Source: Desulfosporosinus fructosivorans (lineage in GTDB: Bacteria; Bacillota; Desulfitobacteriia; Desulfitobacteriales; Desulfitobacteriaceae). From it: DNA of 64,000 bases. The translations under genes were made by a program, and so were the position numbers. Under the pieces are notes generated by a model. It was not told where the DNA came from, did not search any database, and saw only the letters and a list, made by a program, of their open reading frames with translations. The stretch spans positions 774,017 through 838,016 of the forward strand of contig NZ_SPQQ01000002.1 of NCBI RefSeq assembly GCF_004766045.1. Reading direction: 5' to 3'. Numbering within the stretch: position 1 is the first letter of the stretch; every line of letters starts with the position of its first letter. Positions 43,895 to 52,120 of the stretch are shown piece by piece.

Positions 43895-44926
43895 TTAAAC
43901 CTCTTTCCAACACTGCGGGTCAGGTGCGTACATATTACCTGTATAACCGTAGGTTACAGCAGGGCAGCCACGGCAAAGCTGAAACAACTCGCATTTTGAG
44001 CATTTTTCAAATTTTTCATAATCACGGTAGCAATCAAGCCGTTTCCCTGTAAACAAATCGTACATAGGTGTTTCAAACACATTGCCGATTTTACTTTCCA
44101 TGCGGCGGCAGGCGTAAACATCGCCTGTCGGCAGGATGGTCATGTGTCCGCTTCCACAATGACAGCCGTCATAGATTACATCGTCGTCCATACCTTCCGG
44201 CAGCTTAAAGATGCCTTTGTCGTAAAGGAACAGCGTCCAAAGATGGTCTTTCAGCTGAAAGGTCGTGGCACAGCCCTTGTGCTGCATAAACTTATCCCAA
44301 ACTTTTTCAAGAAACACTTTATAGGCAAGCGGTTCTATGTGGTATTCTTCGCTTGTCTGTTCGCTTGTCGGGCAGTAGCGCCCAAAAGCAAACACGTCGG
44401 CTTTATGTTCCACCACAATGTCAATCAGTTCGGGGATTTCATCGGCATTGACGCAGGATACCGTGGTCATAATCGCGCAGTACATCCCTGCATTCTTAAT
44501 GCAGGCTATCTTTTCAAGGGTGGCATCAAATGAACCGGGCTTACGGAACTTATCATGTGTATCATGCAGTCCGTCAAGGGACAGCTGATACTTTTTGCAG
44601 CCATAGAAGGCCAGACGCTTGCATACTTCGTCGTTCAGATGGAACGGATTGCCGAGAATTCCAAAATCAAGGTTGTTCTCTTTTAGCAGCTCGCACAGCG
44701 TCCAAAAGTCCTTGTGTAAAATCGGGTCGCCGCCCGTGATATAAAAATACGGTGTGCGGTTCAGCTTCTCGCACATTTCCATGCAGCTTGCAACAACCCT
44801 TTCCATAGTCTCATAGGACATTTCCTTGAGGCAGATGTTGTTGTTTTCGGAAAAGATATAGCAGTGCTTGCACCGCTGGTCGCACTGGTCGGTAATATGC
44901 CATTGAAAAGCAAAGTATGGGTTCAT
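43895..44926 (-). CDS. Radical SAM/SPASM peptide maturase (ACGX-type)
   Basis: The 343-residue enzyme has the radical SAM Cys triad in CDQRCKHCY near residue 14, a GGDP motif (YFYITGGDP), and a Cys-rich C-terminal SPASM domain with DGCHCGSGHM, VYACRRMES, KCSKCELFQLCRGC and a final Cys in APDPQCW for auxiliary clusters. SPASM maturases cross-link Cys or other residues in ribosomal peptides. It is the first large gene after the repeat peptide at 45142-45297, with a hairpin between. GGAGG precedes the ATG. The reaction, probably thioether formation at the peptide Cys, is inferred from the substrate's sequence. Confidence 0.92.
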   Translation of the reverse strand: MNPYFAFQWHITDQCDQRCKHCYIFSENNNICLKEMSYETMERVVASCMEMCEKLNRTPYFYITGGDPILHKDFWTLCELLKENNLDFGILGNPFHLNDEVCKRLAFYGCKKYQLSLDGLHDTHDKFRKPGSFDATLEKIACIKNAGMYCAIMTTVSCVNADEIPELIDIVVEHKADVFAFGRYCPTSEQTSEEYHIEPLAYKVFLEKVWDKFMQHKGCATTFQLKDHLWTLFLYDKGIFKLPEGMDDDVIYDGCHCGSGHMTILPTGDVYACRRMESKIGNVFETPMYDLFTGKRLDCYRDYEKFEKCSKCELFQLCRGCPAVTYGYTGNMYAPDPQCWKEV

Positions 44927-44981
44927 GATAATCCTCCAATCATTATGTGAACGCTTGAAATCAAGCGGTTAATATAAAGAA

Positions 44982-45061
44982 AACTTGGCTAGCGCCCACG
45001 AAGACACTGTCTTCGCACGTATTAGCCTTCTTGCGTATGTAACGCAAGTTATACTTTCTGA
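44982..45061. repeat. Dispersed ~80-bp intergenic repeat, copy B
   Basis: Same boxes as 361-439: AACTTGGCTAGCGCC at the start, TTAGCCTTCTTGCGTATG in the middle, TTATACTTTCTGA at the end. It lies between the maturase and the precursor gene and runs into the hairpin at 45051. Confidence 0.6.
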
Positions 45062-45121
45062 TAAGTACGAGAAATTCCCGACCTCCCGATTGCCGGAAAG
45101 TCGGGAACTTGTCAGAAGTAT
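45051..45121 (-). terminator. Attenuating hairpin between precursor and maturase
   Basis: Arms ATACTTTCTGATAAG and CTTGTCAGAAGTAT (one mismatch or bulge) enclose TTCCCGAC/GTCGGGAA. It lies 20 bp after the precursor stop on the minus strand. Partial read-through here would make precursor mRNA outnumber maturase mRNA. Confidence 0.6.
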
Positions 45122-45141
45122 GGGCAAACGAATTTACACAC

Positions 45142-45297
45142 TTACTTCTTTTCCGGGTCGGCTGCGCCGCAAGCAGATGCCGGAGCAGGATCAGCCGCAC
45201 CACATGCAGAAGCGGGAACTGTCTTGGGATCAGCTGCGCCACAAGCAGATGCCGGAGCCGTCTTGTTACCTTTTGAGCCTAAAATTCCGAATTTCAT
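45142..45297 (-). CDS. ACGX-repeat RiPP precursor peptide
   Basis: The 51-residue peptide has a short leader (MKFGILGSKGNKTAP) and three core repeats PASACGAADP separated by short linkers, giving one Cys per repeat at 19, 32 and 43, and ends EKK. GGAGG lies 8 nt before the ATG at 45297; the frame is open further upstream to 45381 but without a site. A -35/-10 pair is at 45345-45373. Repeated Ala-Cys-Gly beside a radical SAM/SPASM gene matches the ACGX-repeat peptide systems known from NCBIfam naming. The product and its function are unknown. Confidence 0.9.
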   Translation of the reverse strand: MKFGILGSKGNKTAPASACGAADPKTVPASACGAADPAPASACGAADPEKK

Positions 45298-45344
45298 GGT
45301 ATGTACCTCCATTTTCATTACTAAGGTTTTCCCCTTGCATTTAT

Positions 45345-45373
45345 ATTGTAAAAGCTTATCAGCGGCTTCACAA
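45345..45373 (-). promoter_or_regulatory. Sigma-A promoter of the precursor operon
   Basis: On the minus strand TTGTGA (45373-45368) and TACAAT (45350-45345) are spaced by 17 bp, 48 bp before the precursor ATG. Confidence 0.65.
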
Positions 45374-45394
45374 GTACGCACAAATCTATTACTT

Positions 45395-45442
45395 GGTCAC
45401 CTTTTTGTAACCATTAAAATTTGTTTGCATGAGCAGGTTACC
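45395..45442. promoter_or_regulatory. HxlR operator candidates
   Basis: GGTCAC-CTTTTT-GTAACC (45395-45412) is a near-perfect inverted repeat just upstream of the precursor promoter. A further half site GGTTACC (45436-45442) sits between the -35 and -10 of the hxlR promoter. The shared GGTNACC core suggests one regulator acting on both directions. Confidence 0.55.
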
Positions 45443-45453
45443 TTCATTATAAT
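45425..45453 (+). promoter_or_regulatory. Sigma-A promoter of the hxlR gene
   Basis: TTGCAT and a consensus TATAAT are spaced by 17 bp, 60 bp upstream of the ATG. A GGTTACC half site lies in the spacer, so autoregulation is likely. Confidence 0.7.
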
Positions 45454-45512
45454 ATTAATGTAATACTATTTTCGAGCGTTACATCACATTTGAAACAATT
45501 GGAGGAACGAGT

Positions 45513-45836
45513 ATGCTGACAAAAGAAGAAATGCCCGCTTGTCCTGTTGCCACAACAGTACAGCTTATCGGCAGTAAGTGGAAACTGTTGATAATAAGAA
45601 ATCTGCTCACTGGAACACAGCGCTTTGGCGAACTGAAAAAGAGCATTCCCGGCATCAGTCAAAAGGTACTAACGGATAGCCTTCGCTCTATGGAGGATGA
45701 CGGAATCATGACGCGCAAGGTATACGCCGAGGTGCCGCCCCGTGTGGAATACAGCCTGAACGAGCTGGGCGAAAGCATGCGCCCGATTATAAGTGCAATG
45801 GAGCAGTGGGGCACTGCCTATAAAAACAATCAGTAA
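45513..45836 (+). CDS. HxlR-family regulator of the RiPP locus
   Basis: The 107-residue winged-helix protein is intact: the conserved CPVATTVQLIGSKWKLLIIRN with the redox- or aldehyde-sensing Cys near residue 10, recognition region RFGELKKSIPGISQKVLTDSL and wing PPRVEYSLNELGE. HxlR proteins respond to electrophiles, quinones or formaldehyde. It is divergent from the precursor operon, with candidate operators between. GGAGG precedes the ATG. Three broken relatives occur in the window (11423, 19780, 24303). Confidence 0.92.
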   Translation: MLTKEEMPACPVATTVQLIGSKWKLLIIRNLLTGTQRFGELKKSIPGISQKVLTDSLRSMEDDGIMTRKVYAEVPPRVEYSLNELGESMRPIISAMEQWGTAYKNNQ

Positions 45837-45957
45837 AATTAAGTATCCATAAAAAAGCAAATATTATAACATTTGAGATACTCATTTAAGAAGCCTTCCC
45901 TAATAATTTCCAGTTCCATACCCTGCCAAGAAACTAGCTTTAGGCTTGGTACGCCAA

Positions 45958-45985
45958 AGGCCGCCTGACATTTATCAAGCGGCCT
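45958..45985. terminator. Hairpin after hxlR
   Basis: AGGCCGC/GCGGCCT stem (7 bp, 14-nt loop) with partial outer pairing, about 120 bp after the hxlR stop. The rest of 45837-46090 holds no gene. Confidence 0.5.
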
Positions 45986-46090
45986 AAGCCAACTATTTGT
46001 AAGCACTACCTAAGGAATATAGATAATATCGACGGACCCTTGATACTGGGTAATGTTACCCCGTTCACCATTATGAACTCTAAAGCATCT

Positions 46091-46124
46091 GCAACTAATC
46101 CTCGTGAGAAATTAGTTGCTTTTT
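46091..46124 (+). terminator. Rho-independent terminator (plus strand)
   Basis: GCAACTAAT and ATTAGTTGC form a perfect 9-bp stem followed by TTTTT. It protects the end of the helicase gene from plus-strand transcription. Confidence 0.75.
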
Positions 46125-46138
46125 AATGCTGGATTTAT

Positions 46139-49100
46139 TTAGTTATCCTTCGAAAGCTCCAGCGTATAGGGAAGGATGGTCAGATATTTAATCACCGCTA
46201 ATCGAATAAAATGGCTGGTTACAGAGTTATTTATATAGGCCTTCTTGCACATGGGACAGTAAAGAAGGTGTACAGGAATGTATTGACTCACCTCGGTCTT
46301 CTGGGCACTGGTATATTTCGCAAGCTCAGCGTCGACCTTTTCTAAGGGTGTGAAATCATAAGGGCAACTCGACTCACCATTATTAATGAGCATCACGGAT
46401 TGAAACTGTTTCGCCTTATTGTCTTGAGCAAGACCTTCCTGTCGCCTAACTCCATCGTCTATAACAGGCTCACTAACAGGCTCACTGACCGACTCTAGGT
46501 CTTCTCCCTGCCAAAGTCTGCGGATAGTATCTGCTCGCCGGATGACTCTGGCTTTAAGATCATCCCCTTCCGTTTCTAAGGAATTAGATTCCGCCCCAAT
46601 CCCCTCGGGTGACATTTCAAAATAGGTTAAACGTTCAAATATTTTCTGCATAGCCCCTTCGGGGTCTCGGAAATATTCACTACCGCGAATACGAATAAAA
46701 CGCCAGCCGAGTCTTTCCAGGATAGCTTGGCGGGCCATATCTTCCGCAAGGTTCTCCTCAGTATGCCACTTATCTCCGTCACATTCCAAAGCGACCCGTT
46801 GACCCCCACTTTCCACAACCATATCAATCCTATAGCCACCGACTTTCCACTGGGGATGAACGGAATAACTTGCTTGCCGAAGCCTAAAGAGCACTTGTTT
46901 TTCAAATTCTGATTCTGATTCTTTTTCAGCAGTATCTAACATCTTGATGATTGCTTGAGGATCTTGAGCATGCTTAATGAGTTCGCCGCGCAGGTCCCCA
47001 GGCTTGAGATCATTTTCAGGATCCAGGGAATAGACTACCCATAACTGATCACGAGCCCGACTGGCTGCAACGTTATATCGTTTTTTGAACATTTCGTTAG
47101 CCCCTTCGCCTCGCTTATTTAAGGGACTCTCTCCTGCTGAAGCATCGACCAGGGAAAGAAAAATGATGTCCCGTTCATCTCCCTGGAATTGTGCTGGATT
47201 ACCACATTGGATTTTTCGTTTTTTATAGTCTTCAGCAGACAGATATTGTTGCAGGAGTCTATCAATTGTACCAGCTTGTTCTTCGCCAACCAGCGAAATG
47301 ACGCCCATCGAGGCATCCTGATACTCCGGCTGTTCTGTACAGGCGATGATCAGGGAAGCGACAGCTTGAGCTTCATTAACGTTCACCTTTTTGTAGCTCG
47401 TACCGTCCTGAACCCGGTAAGCAACCGTATGAGGGCGCACCTTAACCGTACTCTCATCACGGAGAGGTTTAATCTTCCCTTGATAGGAAAGGTAGTTGCT
47501 AAATTGGATAATGGGGGTTACACAGCGGAAATGCTCGCGTAAACAAATGGGCTGAAAGGTGGTACCTGCTAAATCATAGATGGAGAACAATCCGTCGTAG
47601 AGCTTAGCATTCGGGATTCCAACAAGATGCTCATCAATCAGTTTATCGGTTTCCTCTTGTTTTTGCCCGACGGCAGAAGGACTAACTTGCTCATTGTCCC
47701 CCACCACAATGACCTGTTTTCCCATATAAAGGGCAGCTAGGGCGAGAACATCGGCCTGACTTGCTTCATCGATGATGACCACATCAAAACGATTGGTTCG
47801 TGGATTGAAATTCTCCACCACTCGACTTAAGGGCATGATCCAGACTGGAACAGCACTTTGACAGATGGGCATAAGTTTTCGAGCTTCCATTCTAAATCCT
47901 GGCGCCCGCTTTCCGGTTCCTTTGCCAATCCGGTGCATCAGTTGTTTCCAGCCGTTGAGCGCTTGACGTTGACGCACCGTAGTACGTCTTACTTGAGCAG
48001 CCCAGGCCTTCTTCTCCACGAGCAGGGCGGTTTTATCCCTTAACTGTTTGGAAAGATAGGTGATCTGATTGAGCAACTCCTCCATGGATTTTTTCGCCCG
48101 GTCGTCAAGTTCGTCCACAAATTGTCGCCATAACCAAGCTTCAGCAGGGTTACCCGGTAAGCTTCCTTGCCCGTGCTGACCCTTGCGCTGAAAAATCTCT
48201 GTAGCCCAAACCGGGGCAGCTTTTTCCAACCGTGCTAATAATTCCTTTCTCAGCTCAAGATCGAGAGCACTCTCTTTTAAATCGACGAGACGTTGATAAG
48301 CTTCGCGATAGCGAGGTGCTTGTAAAGCTTGGATTGCTGTTAAAAGTTCTTGAGAAACGTGAGCTGAAGAACCCTGGGATCTTTCAATCATGCTTTTTAG
48401 CTGATCGATCTGAGTCTCTAACTGAATTAAAGCTAATCGCTTAGCCTGAAAAGTTACTAGCTGAGAAAGTTCGTGGGATACAGCCTCTTCTAATCGTCTG
48501 AGCTCTCCATAGTTGCCAAGCTGAACCTTTGTCTTTTCATAAAATGCTTGCCATTGGAATCCTGCACTCTGCAGCTTCTCCACTAGCGGGGCCCAGCGTT
48601 TCCTATACCACTCTAAGGACTCTGTGATAAATGCGACAAATTGACGACAGGAGTATTCAGGCTCTAAGCCTAAGTCTGCCGGTTTAGGACCTTGTAGAAC
48701 CGTGACCTGTCTTTCCCAGCGTTCGAGAAGTCTAGTACGATTGTTTCTTAAATCAAGCAGAACTTTTAGGGCTGCAAAATGCTCTGGCCGACTAGGTGGC
48801 TTACCATTTACTTGGGATAGATTGATCAGGGTTTTCCAATTTCCTTTGGTGATCAGAGTAAAGAAATTAAGGGATCCCCCATCTTTCAAATGCTCAATGA
48901 TTTCCTCCACAACCGCTTCAGCTTCCTGATGCAAACCCTGGTCAGGGACTAGGGGGTTATATTCGAGCAGGGCTTCTTTAGAATTCACAGAGGTAGTACA
49001 AGTTCTTTCAATCTGAGTTATCAGGTTCTGCCAAGGACTCTGATACTCCTCTCCCAGCATTCCTGCTTCGAGAAGGGAAAGTTGCCAGTTTGAGGCACTT

Positions 49101-50995
49101 TGAATCACCTTAACGGTTGCTTGAAGTTCGATTAATTGGGATTCCAGCGGTTCTGAGTTTAGTCCGCTACTTGGTAACCAATATTCCTTTCCCAAGGCGA
49201 GATCTTCGCCTGACAAGGTCAGGAAGTTGGCCACCAAATTCTCAAATTCATGGGGAGATATTAGCTGCTCAGGATCTGGCAAACTATAGCCTAGTTCCTT
49301 TTCGTCTTCATAGGTCAACGTGGTATTGGTATGATAGAGTTTTTCTAATTCTCTTGCGGATAAAGGCAGAATAGCACTTAAGCGTACGGGACTAGGAATC
49401 CAGTTGGCGCTTTCTCTAAGCTCATACACTTGGCGTGCGGCTTGAGCGGGGTCATATTCTTCACCGGCAATCACGACCGGACGATATTCATCTGAGCGTG
49501 CTTGAAGAAGCTTCTGACGAGTTTCACGAAGCTTCTTTAAAATGTCAATTCTATCTTTTTGCAGCACAAGTGCTTCTTGCTCTAACTGATCAGCGTTACT
49601 ATTGGCTAATCTCTCGGTGATGGCATCAACCGTACTTTCGAGTTGTTTACGGCTATCGTCGGTTAAGACGCTCAGACAGAGTGGTTGCAGAGGGGCAACA
49701 ATTTTCTCGTGAAGAACTGAAAGTGCTTTTGAAGTGTGACTCGTGACCAGAATACTTTTGCCTTGGGCCAAGAAATGTCCGATTAGATTGGCAATGGTGT
49801 GGGTTTTTCCTGTTCCCGGTGGACCTTGGACCAGAACTGCACTATAGCGATTCAAACGATCGGCAATCTGTAACTGTTCAGAGTTAGCAGGCTTACTAAG
49901 TAATATATCTTCATCTTCCCCATTCGGATCAATACATCTGACAGGCTCATTAGATTCCAGGGGCAGGATGTCATGGTCAACTCCAACAACATTTTCTAAA
50001 AAACCCGGCAGTTCATCACTTTCTGGAATATCCTTGATGATTTCTTCCACGGCTTTACTGAATCCCAAGGAACGCTTGCGCATAAAGATCATCGGCTCAC
50101 GAATGATCCAGGGCGACTCCGCTTGGATCGGTTTATCCCCTACTTGAAGAACTTGTCCATAAGGAGAGAGTTGGGCGACGAGCCATTTTAAAAACTCTTC
50201 AGTTTCCTGCCCGCCTAAAGGATGAAACGGTTTTTGTTCCAGCTCTTCATTAAGGCTGTTCATCACCGTCCCTGTCACTTCCGGAACGGATCGAAAGAGG
50301 CTCGTATAGAGTTCTACGGGTTGCTCAGATTCCGTCAAGGAAAATACCGGCACTGATGGGTCGAATTCAAGTTTAAGTCTCATCAGTAAAATAGGATGAC
50401 GAATTAATCCTGTTGGATGATTCCAATTTAATAAACCATCCCCCAGGATCAATTCATATTGCTCAGATTCGCGCTCTAAACGAGCATAGATTTCATAGAG
50501 CTTGTTATAAGCGTCCATGGCCTGTCGAGCTGGAATTTCTTGCTTGGCCCATAGATTTCTTCTCTCGTACCACTCGACAAAAGCTGAGTTGTCTAAGTAT
50601 TGCTGGAGTACAAAGTCATCTGTTAGCTCTTGCCCGTCTTCTGACTTTGCTACTTTTTCTAAGTTAAATCGAACAGGAAGTTCCGGTTTCATCCAGGTGT
50701 CTTTAAGTATTGAATAGTAATTTTGAGGTGGGGGTGGAGCATCGGTCAGCGTTGGCCTGCCAACCTTTAAGACATAGGCACTGGATAAATCTGAGTCTTC
50801 AACTGCTTCAGTGAGTGTATCCTCAAACTTACCGATCATGATCGTGGGATAATTGGGTAGATCCTTTATCCATAAGCTCCACGGCTGAAGCTGAAAGTCT
50901 CGAATAACCGGATTTCTTAATTGATCAAGTGCTTGTAGATATTTGAATATTTGAAGTACCCGTCCCTTAACTTGGTTTTGATTTATCTCTTCCAT
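46139..50995 (-). CDS. Giant SF1 helicase with C-terminal Vsr-like nuclease domain
   Basis: The 1618-residue protein has a long N-terminal region (1-380) without a family I can name. An SF1 helicase core follows, with Walker A VQGPPGTGKTHTIANLIGHF near 388 and a long coiled-coil-rich insertion (about 480-1000). Walker B is VVIIDEASQADVLAL near 1070; the C-terminal motifs include QGDERDIIFLSLV and KKRYNVAASRARDQLW. A Vsr/MTES_1575-type nuclease has YRIDMVVESGG, VALECDGDKWH and LGWRFIRIRGSEYF at about 1390-1440. A CPMC pair near 1580 may bind zinc. Such fusions occur in defence islands. It is a single-gene transcription unit. Antiphage function is likely but unproved. Confidence 0.87.
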   Translation of the reverse strand: MEEINQNQVKGRVLQIFKYLQALDQLRNPVIRDFQLQPWSLWIKDLPNYPTIMIGKFEDTLTEAVEDSDLSSAYVLKVGRPTLTDAPPPPQNYYSILKDTWMKPELPVRFNLEKVAKSEDGQELTDDFVLQQYLDNSAFVEWYERRNLWAKQEIPARQAMDAYNKLYEIYARLERESEQYELILGDGLLNWNHPTGLIRHPILLMRLKLEFDPSVPVFSLTESEQPVELYTSLFRSVPEVTGTVMNSLNEELEQKPFHPLGGQETEEFLKWLVAQLSPYGQVLQVGDKPIQAESPWIIREPMIFMRKRSLGFSKAVEEIIKDIPESDELPGFLENVVGVDHDILPLESNEPVRCIDPNGEDEDILLSKPANSEQLQIADRLNRYSAVLVQGPPGTGKTHTIANLIGHFLAQGKSILVTSHTSKALSVLHEKIVAPLQPLCLSVLTDDSRKQLESTVDAITERLANSNADQLEQEALVLQKDRIDILKKLRETRQKLLQARSDEYRPVVIAGEEYDPAQAARQVYELRESANWIPSPVRLSAILPLSARELEKLYHTNTTLTYEDEKELGYSLPDPEQLISPHEFENLVANFLTLSGEDLALGKEYWLPSSGLNSEPLESQLIELQATVKVIQSASNWQLSLLEAGMLGEEYQSPWQNLITQIERTCTTSVNSKEALLEYNPLVPDQGLHQEAEAVVEEIIEHLKDGGSLNFFTLITKGNWKTLINLSQVNGKPPSRPEHFAALKVLLDLRNNRTRLLERWERQVTVLQGPKPADLGLEPEYSCRQFVAFITESLEWYRKRWAPLVEKLQSAGFQWQAFYEKTKVQLGNYGELRRLEEAVSHELSQLVTFQAKRLALIQLETQIDQLKSMIERSQGSSAHVSQELLTAIQALQAPRYREAYQRLVDLKESALDLELRKELLARLEKAAPVWATEIFQRKGQHGQGSLPGNPAEAWLWRQFVDELDDRAKKSMEELLNQITYLSKQLRDKTALLVEKKAWAAQVRRTTVRQRQALNGWKQLMHRIGKGTGKRAPGFRMEARKLMPICQSAVPVWIMPLSRVVENFNPRTNRFDVVIIDEASQADVLALAALYMGKQVIVVGDNEQVSPSAVGQKQEETDKLIDEHLVGIPNAKLYDGLFSIYDLAGTTFQPICLREHFRCVTPIIQFSNYLSYQGKIKPLRDESTVKVRPHTVAYRVQDGTSYKKVNVNEAQAVASLIIACTEQPEYQDASMGVISLVGEEQAGTIDRLLQQYLSAEDYKKRKIQCGNPAQFQGDERDIIFLSLVDASAGESPLNKRGEGANEMFKKRYNVAASRARDQLWVVYSLDPENDLKPGDLRGELIKHAQDPQAIIKMLDTAEKESESEFEKQVLFRLRQASYSVHPQWKVGGYRIDMVVESGGQRVALECDGDKWHTEENLAEDMARQAILERLGWRFIRIRGSEYFRDPEGAMQKIFERLTYFEMSPEGIGAESNSLETEGDDLKARVIRRADTIRRLWQGEDLESVSEPVSEPVIDDGVRRQEGLAQDNKAKQFQSVMLINNGESSCPYDFTPLEKVDAELAKYTSAQKTEVSQYIPVHLLYCPMCKKAYINNSVTSHFIRLAVIKYLTILPYTLELSKDN

Positions 50996-51212
50996 TGTAA
51001 AACCGCCTTTGTCTGTAAATGTAGGGTACTGAGCATTTTCGACTATATCTACAATTCTTCATTTTCCCGTTATATCCTGCCCATAACTGTTTCTTTCTAC
51101 ATTAAAATACAACAATAGTTTCCGGTGTGATTACCTATATCCTTATGCAAATTCTTGATGACCTAAGAAAAACAGAGTAATTTGACTTACGAGTCAATTG
51201 CAACTAAATTAT

Positions 51213-51244
51213 AATCCCGACTGACAAATAAGCCAGTCGGGATT
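51213..51244. terminator. Hairpin upstream of the helicase gene
   Basis: AATCCCGACTG/CAGTCGGGATT, 11-bp stem and 10-nt loop, followed by ATTA. Its gene is unclear; it borders the XdhC remnant. Confidence 0.55.
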
Positions 51245-51255
51245 ATTGATTGTAA

Positions 51256-51498
51256 GATGCGGAATGTCTCAAGGAGATCCTCAACTTTCGAACAAAATAT
51301 GTAGGGATGCTGGGAAGTACAAAAAAGATTACCGCCATTGTAAACTACTTTCAAGAGAAAGGGCATACTTCTCAATCTCTTGCCCGCCTAAAGGCGCCGA
51401 TCGGTTTAGATATTCAGGCTCAAACCCCGTCCGAAATTGCGATAAGTATTCTAGCTGAGATTATTTCAGTTAAACGCGCCTTATCTTCCACACAATAG
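51256..51498 (+). pseudogene. C-terminal remnant of an XdhC/CoxI-family protein
   Basis: The frame reads DAECLKEIL, TKYVGMLGSTKKITAIVNYF, then RLKAPIGLDIQAQTPSEIAI with SILAEIISVKR. This is the C-terminal signature of XdhC, the factor that sulfurates the molybdenum cofactor of xanthine-dehydrogenase-type enzymes. The first ~200 residues are absent. It is about 80 residues long and preceded directly by a stop and a hairpin. Confidence 0.8.
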
Positions 51499-51587
51499 TG
51501 ATCTGTGCCGAACGTTTTTGCGACAATAACACCTTAATACAATCATAAATGCAATTAGTTGTTGTCAAATTCACTGGCAACCCATAC

Positions 51588-51636
51588 ATCAAAATACTAC
51601 GTAATCAGGGTTGGTCTGGTTACGATGTATTTTGAT
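51588..51636. terminator. Hairpin terminator of the glycosylation cluster
   Basis: ATCAAAATAC/GTATTTTGAT with inner CGTAA/TTACG pairing. It is positioned exactly at the stop of the last minus-strand gene and has an AT-rich flank. Confidence 0.65.
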
Positions 51637-52079
51637 TATGATTGTTGCCCCTGACACACCTGTAGGTGAGGAATTAGAGCAAGTTCTGAAGGTAAAACAC
51701 GATGTGCAGCGACTAAATTTCCTGCTGAGTCTTCACCCCAAACAGAGATTTCGACAGCCTGAGAACTAGTTTTAAACTGAAATTTGAATGCATTAAAATG
51801 AGCATAATAGTTTCGTGTTGCCACTTCGCCAGGGTTCAAGCTCAATAACTCTAAAACGTACAGGACGTTCGTAGTACCGTTTAAATAATATCCTGCAATT
51901 TGGACGGTCACTTCAACAATATCATTGTTGTCTATTAATACCGCCATACTGGCAGTTGGCCTAACGCCCTCAACAGGTGTATTCTTGAATAAACCTGTTG
52001 TAAAGTTAACATCCAATTCTTTGGTTTTAATGTGAAATTTGTTATTTTTGTTAGCTACACTTAGAGATGTGAAAGTCAT
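51636..52079 (-). CDS. Unknown 147-residue beta-rich protein in a glycosyltransferase cluster
   Basis: No family is recognised with confidence. The sequence alternates short beta segments (TVQIAGYYLNGTTNVLYVLELL, SLNPGEVATRNYYAHFNAFKF, VEISVWGEDSAGNLVAAHRVL) and is poor in Cys, as in beta-sandwich surface or exosporium-like proteins. It has no signal peptide. The frame begins at a GTG at 52124 overlapping the previous stop, but AGGT before the ATG at 52079 is preferred. It is the last gene after three glycosyltransferases, so it may be a glycosylated structural protein. Confidence 0.6.
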   Translation of the reverse strand: MTFTSLSVANKNNKFHIKTKELDVNFTTGLFKNTPVEGVRPTASMAVLIDNNDIVEVTVQIAGYYLNGTTNVLYVLELLSLNPGEVATRNYYAHFNAFKFQFKTSSQAVEISVWGEDSAGNLVAAHRVLPSELALIPHLQVCQGQQS

Positions 52080-52120
52080 AGTAAAGACCTGCCTACTTAA
52101 ATATTCTATTTTCTCACATT

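Noticed and set aside
46139..50995. Many short plus-strand frames across the helicase gene
   Set aside because: Shadows of the strongly supported minus-strand frame.
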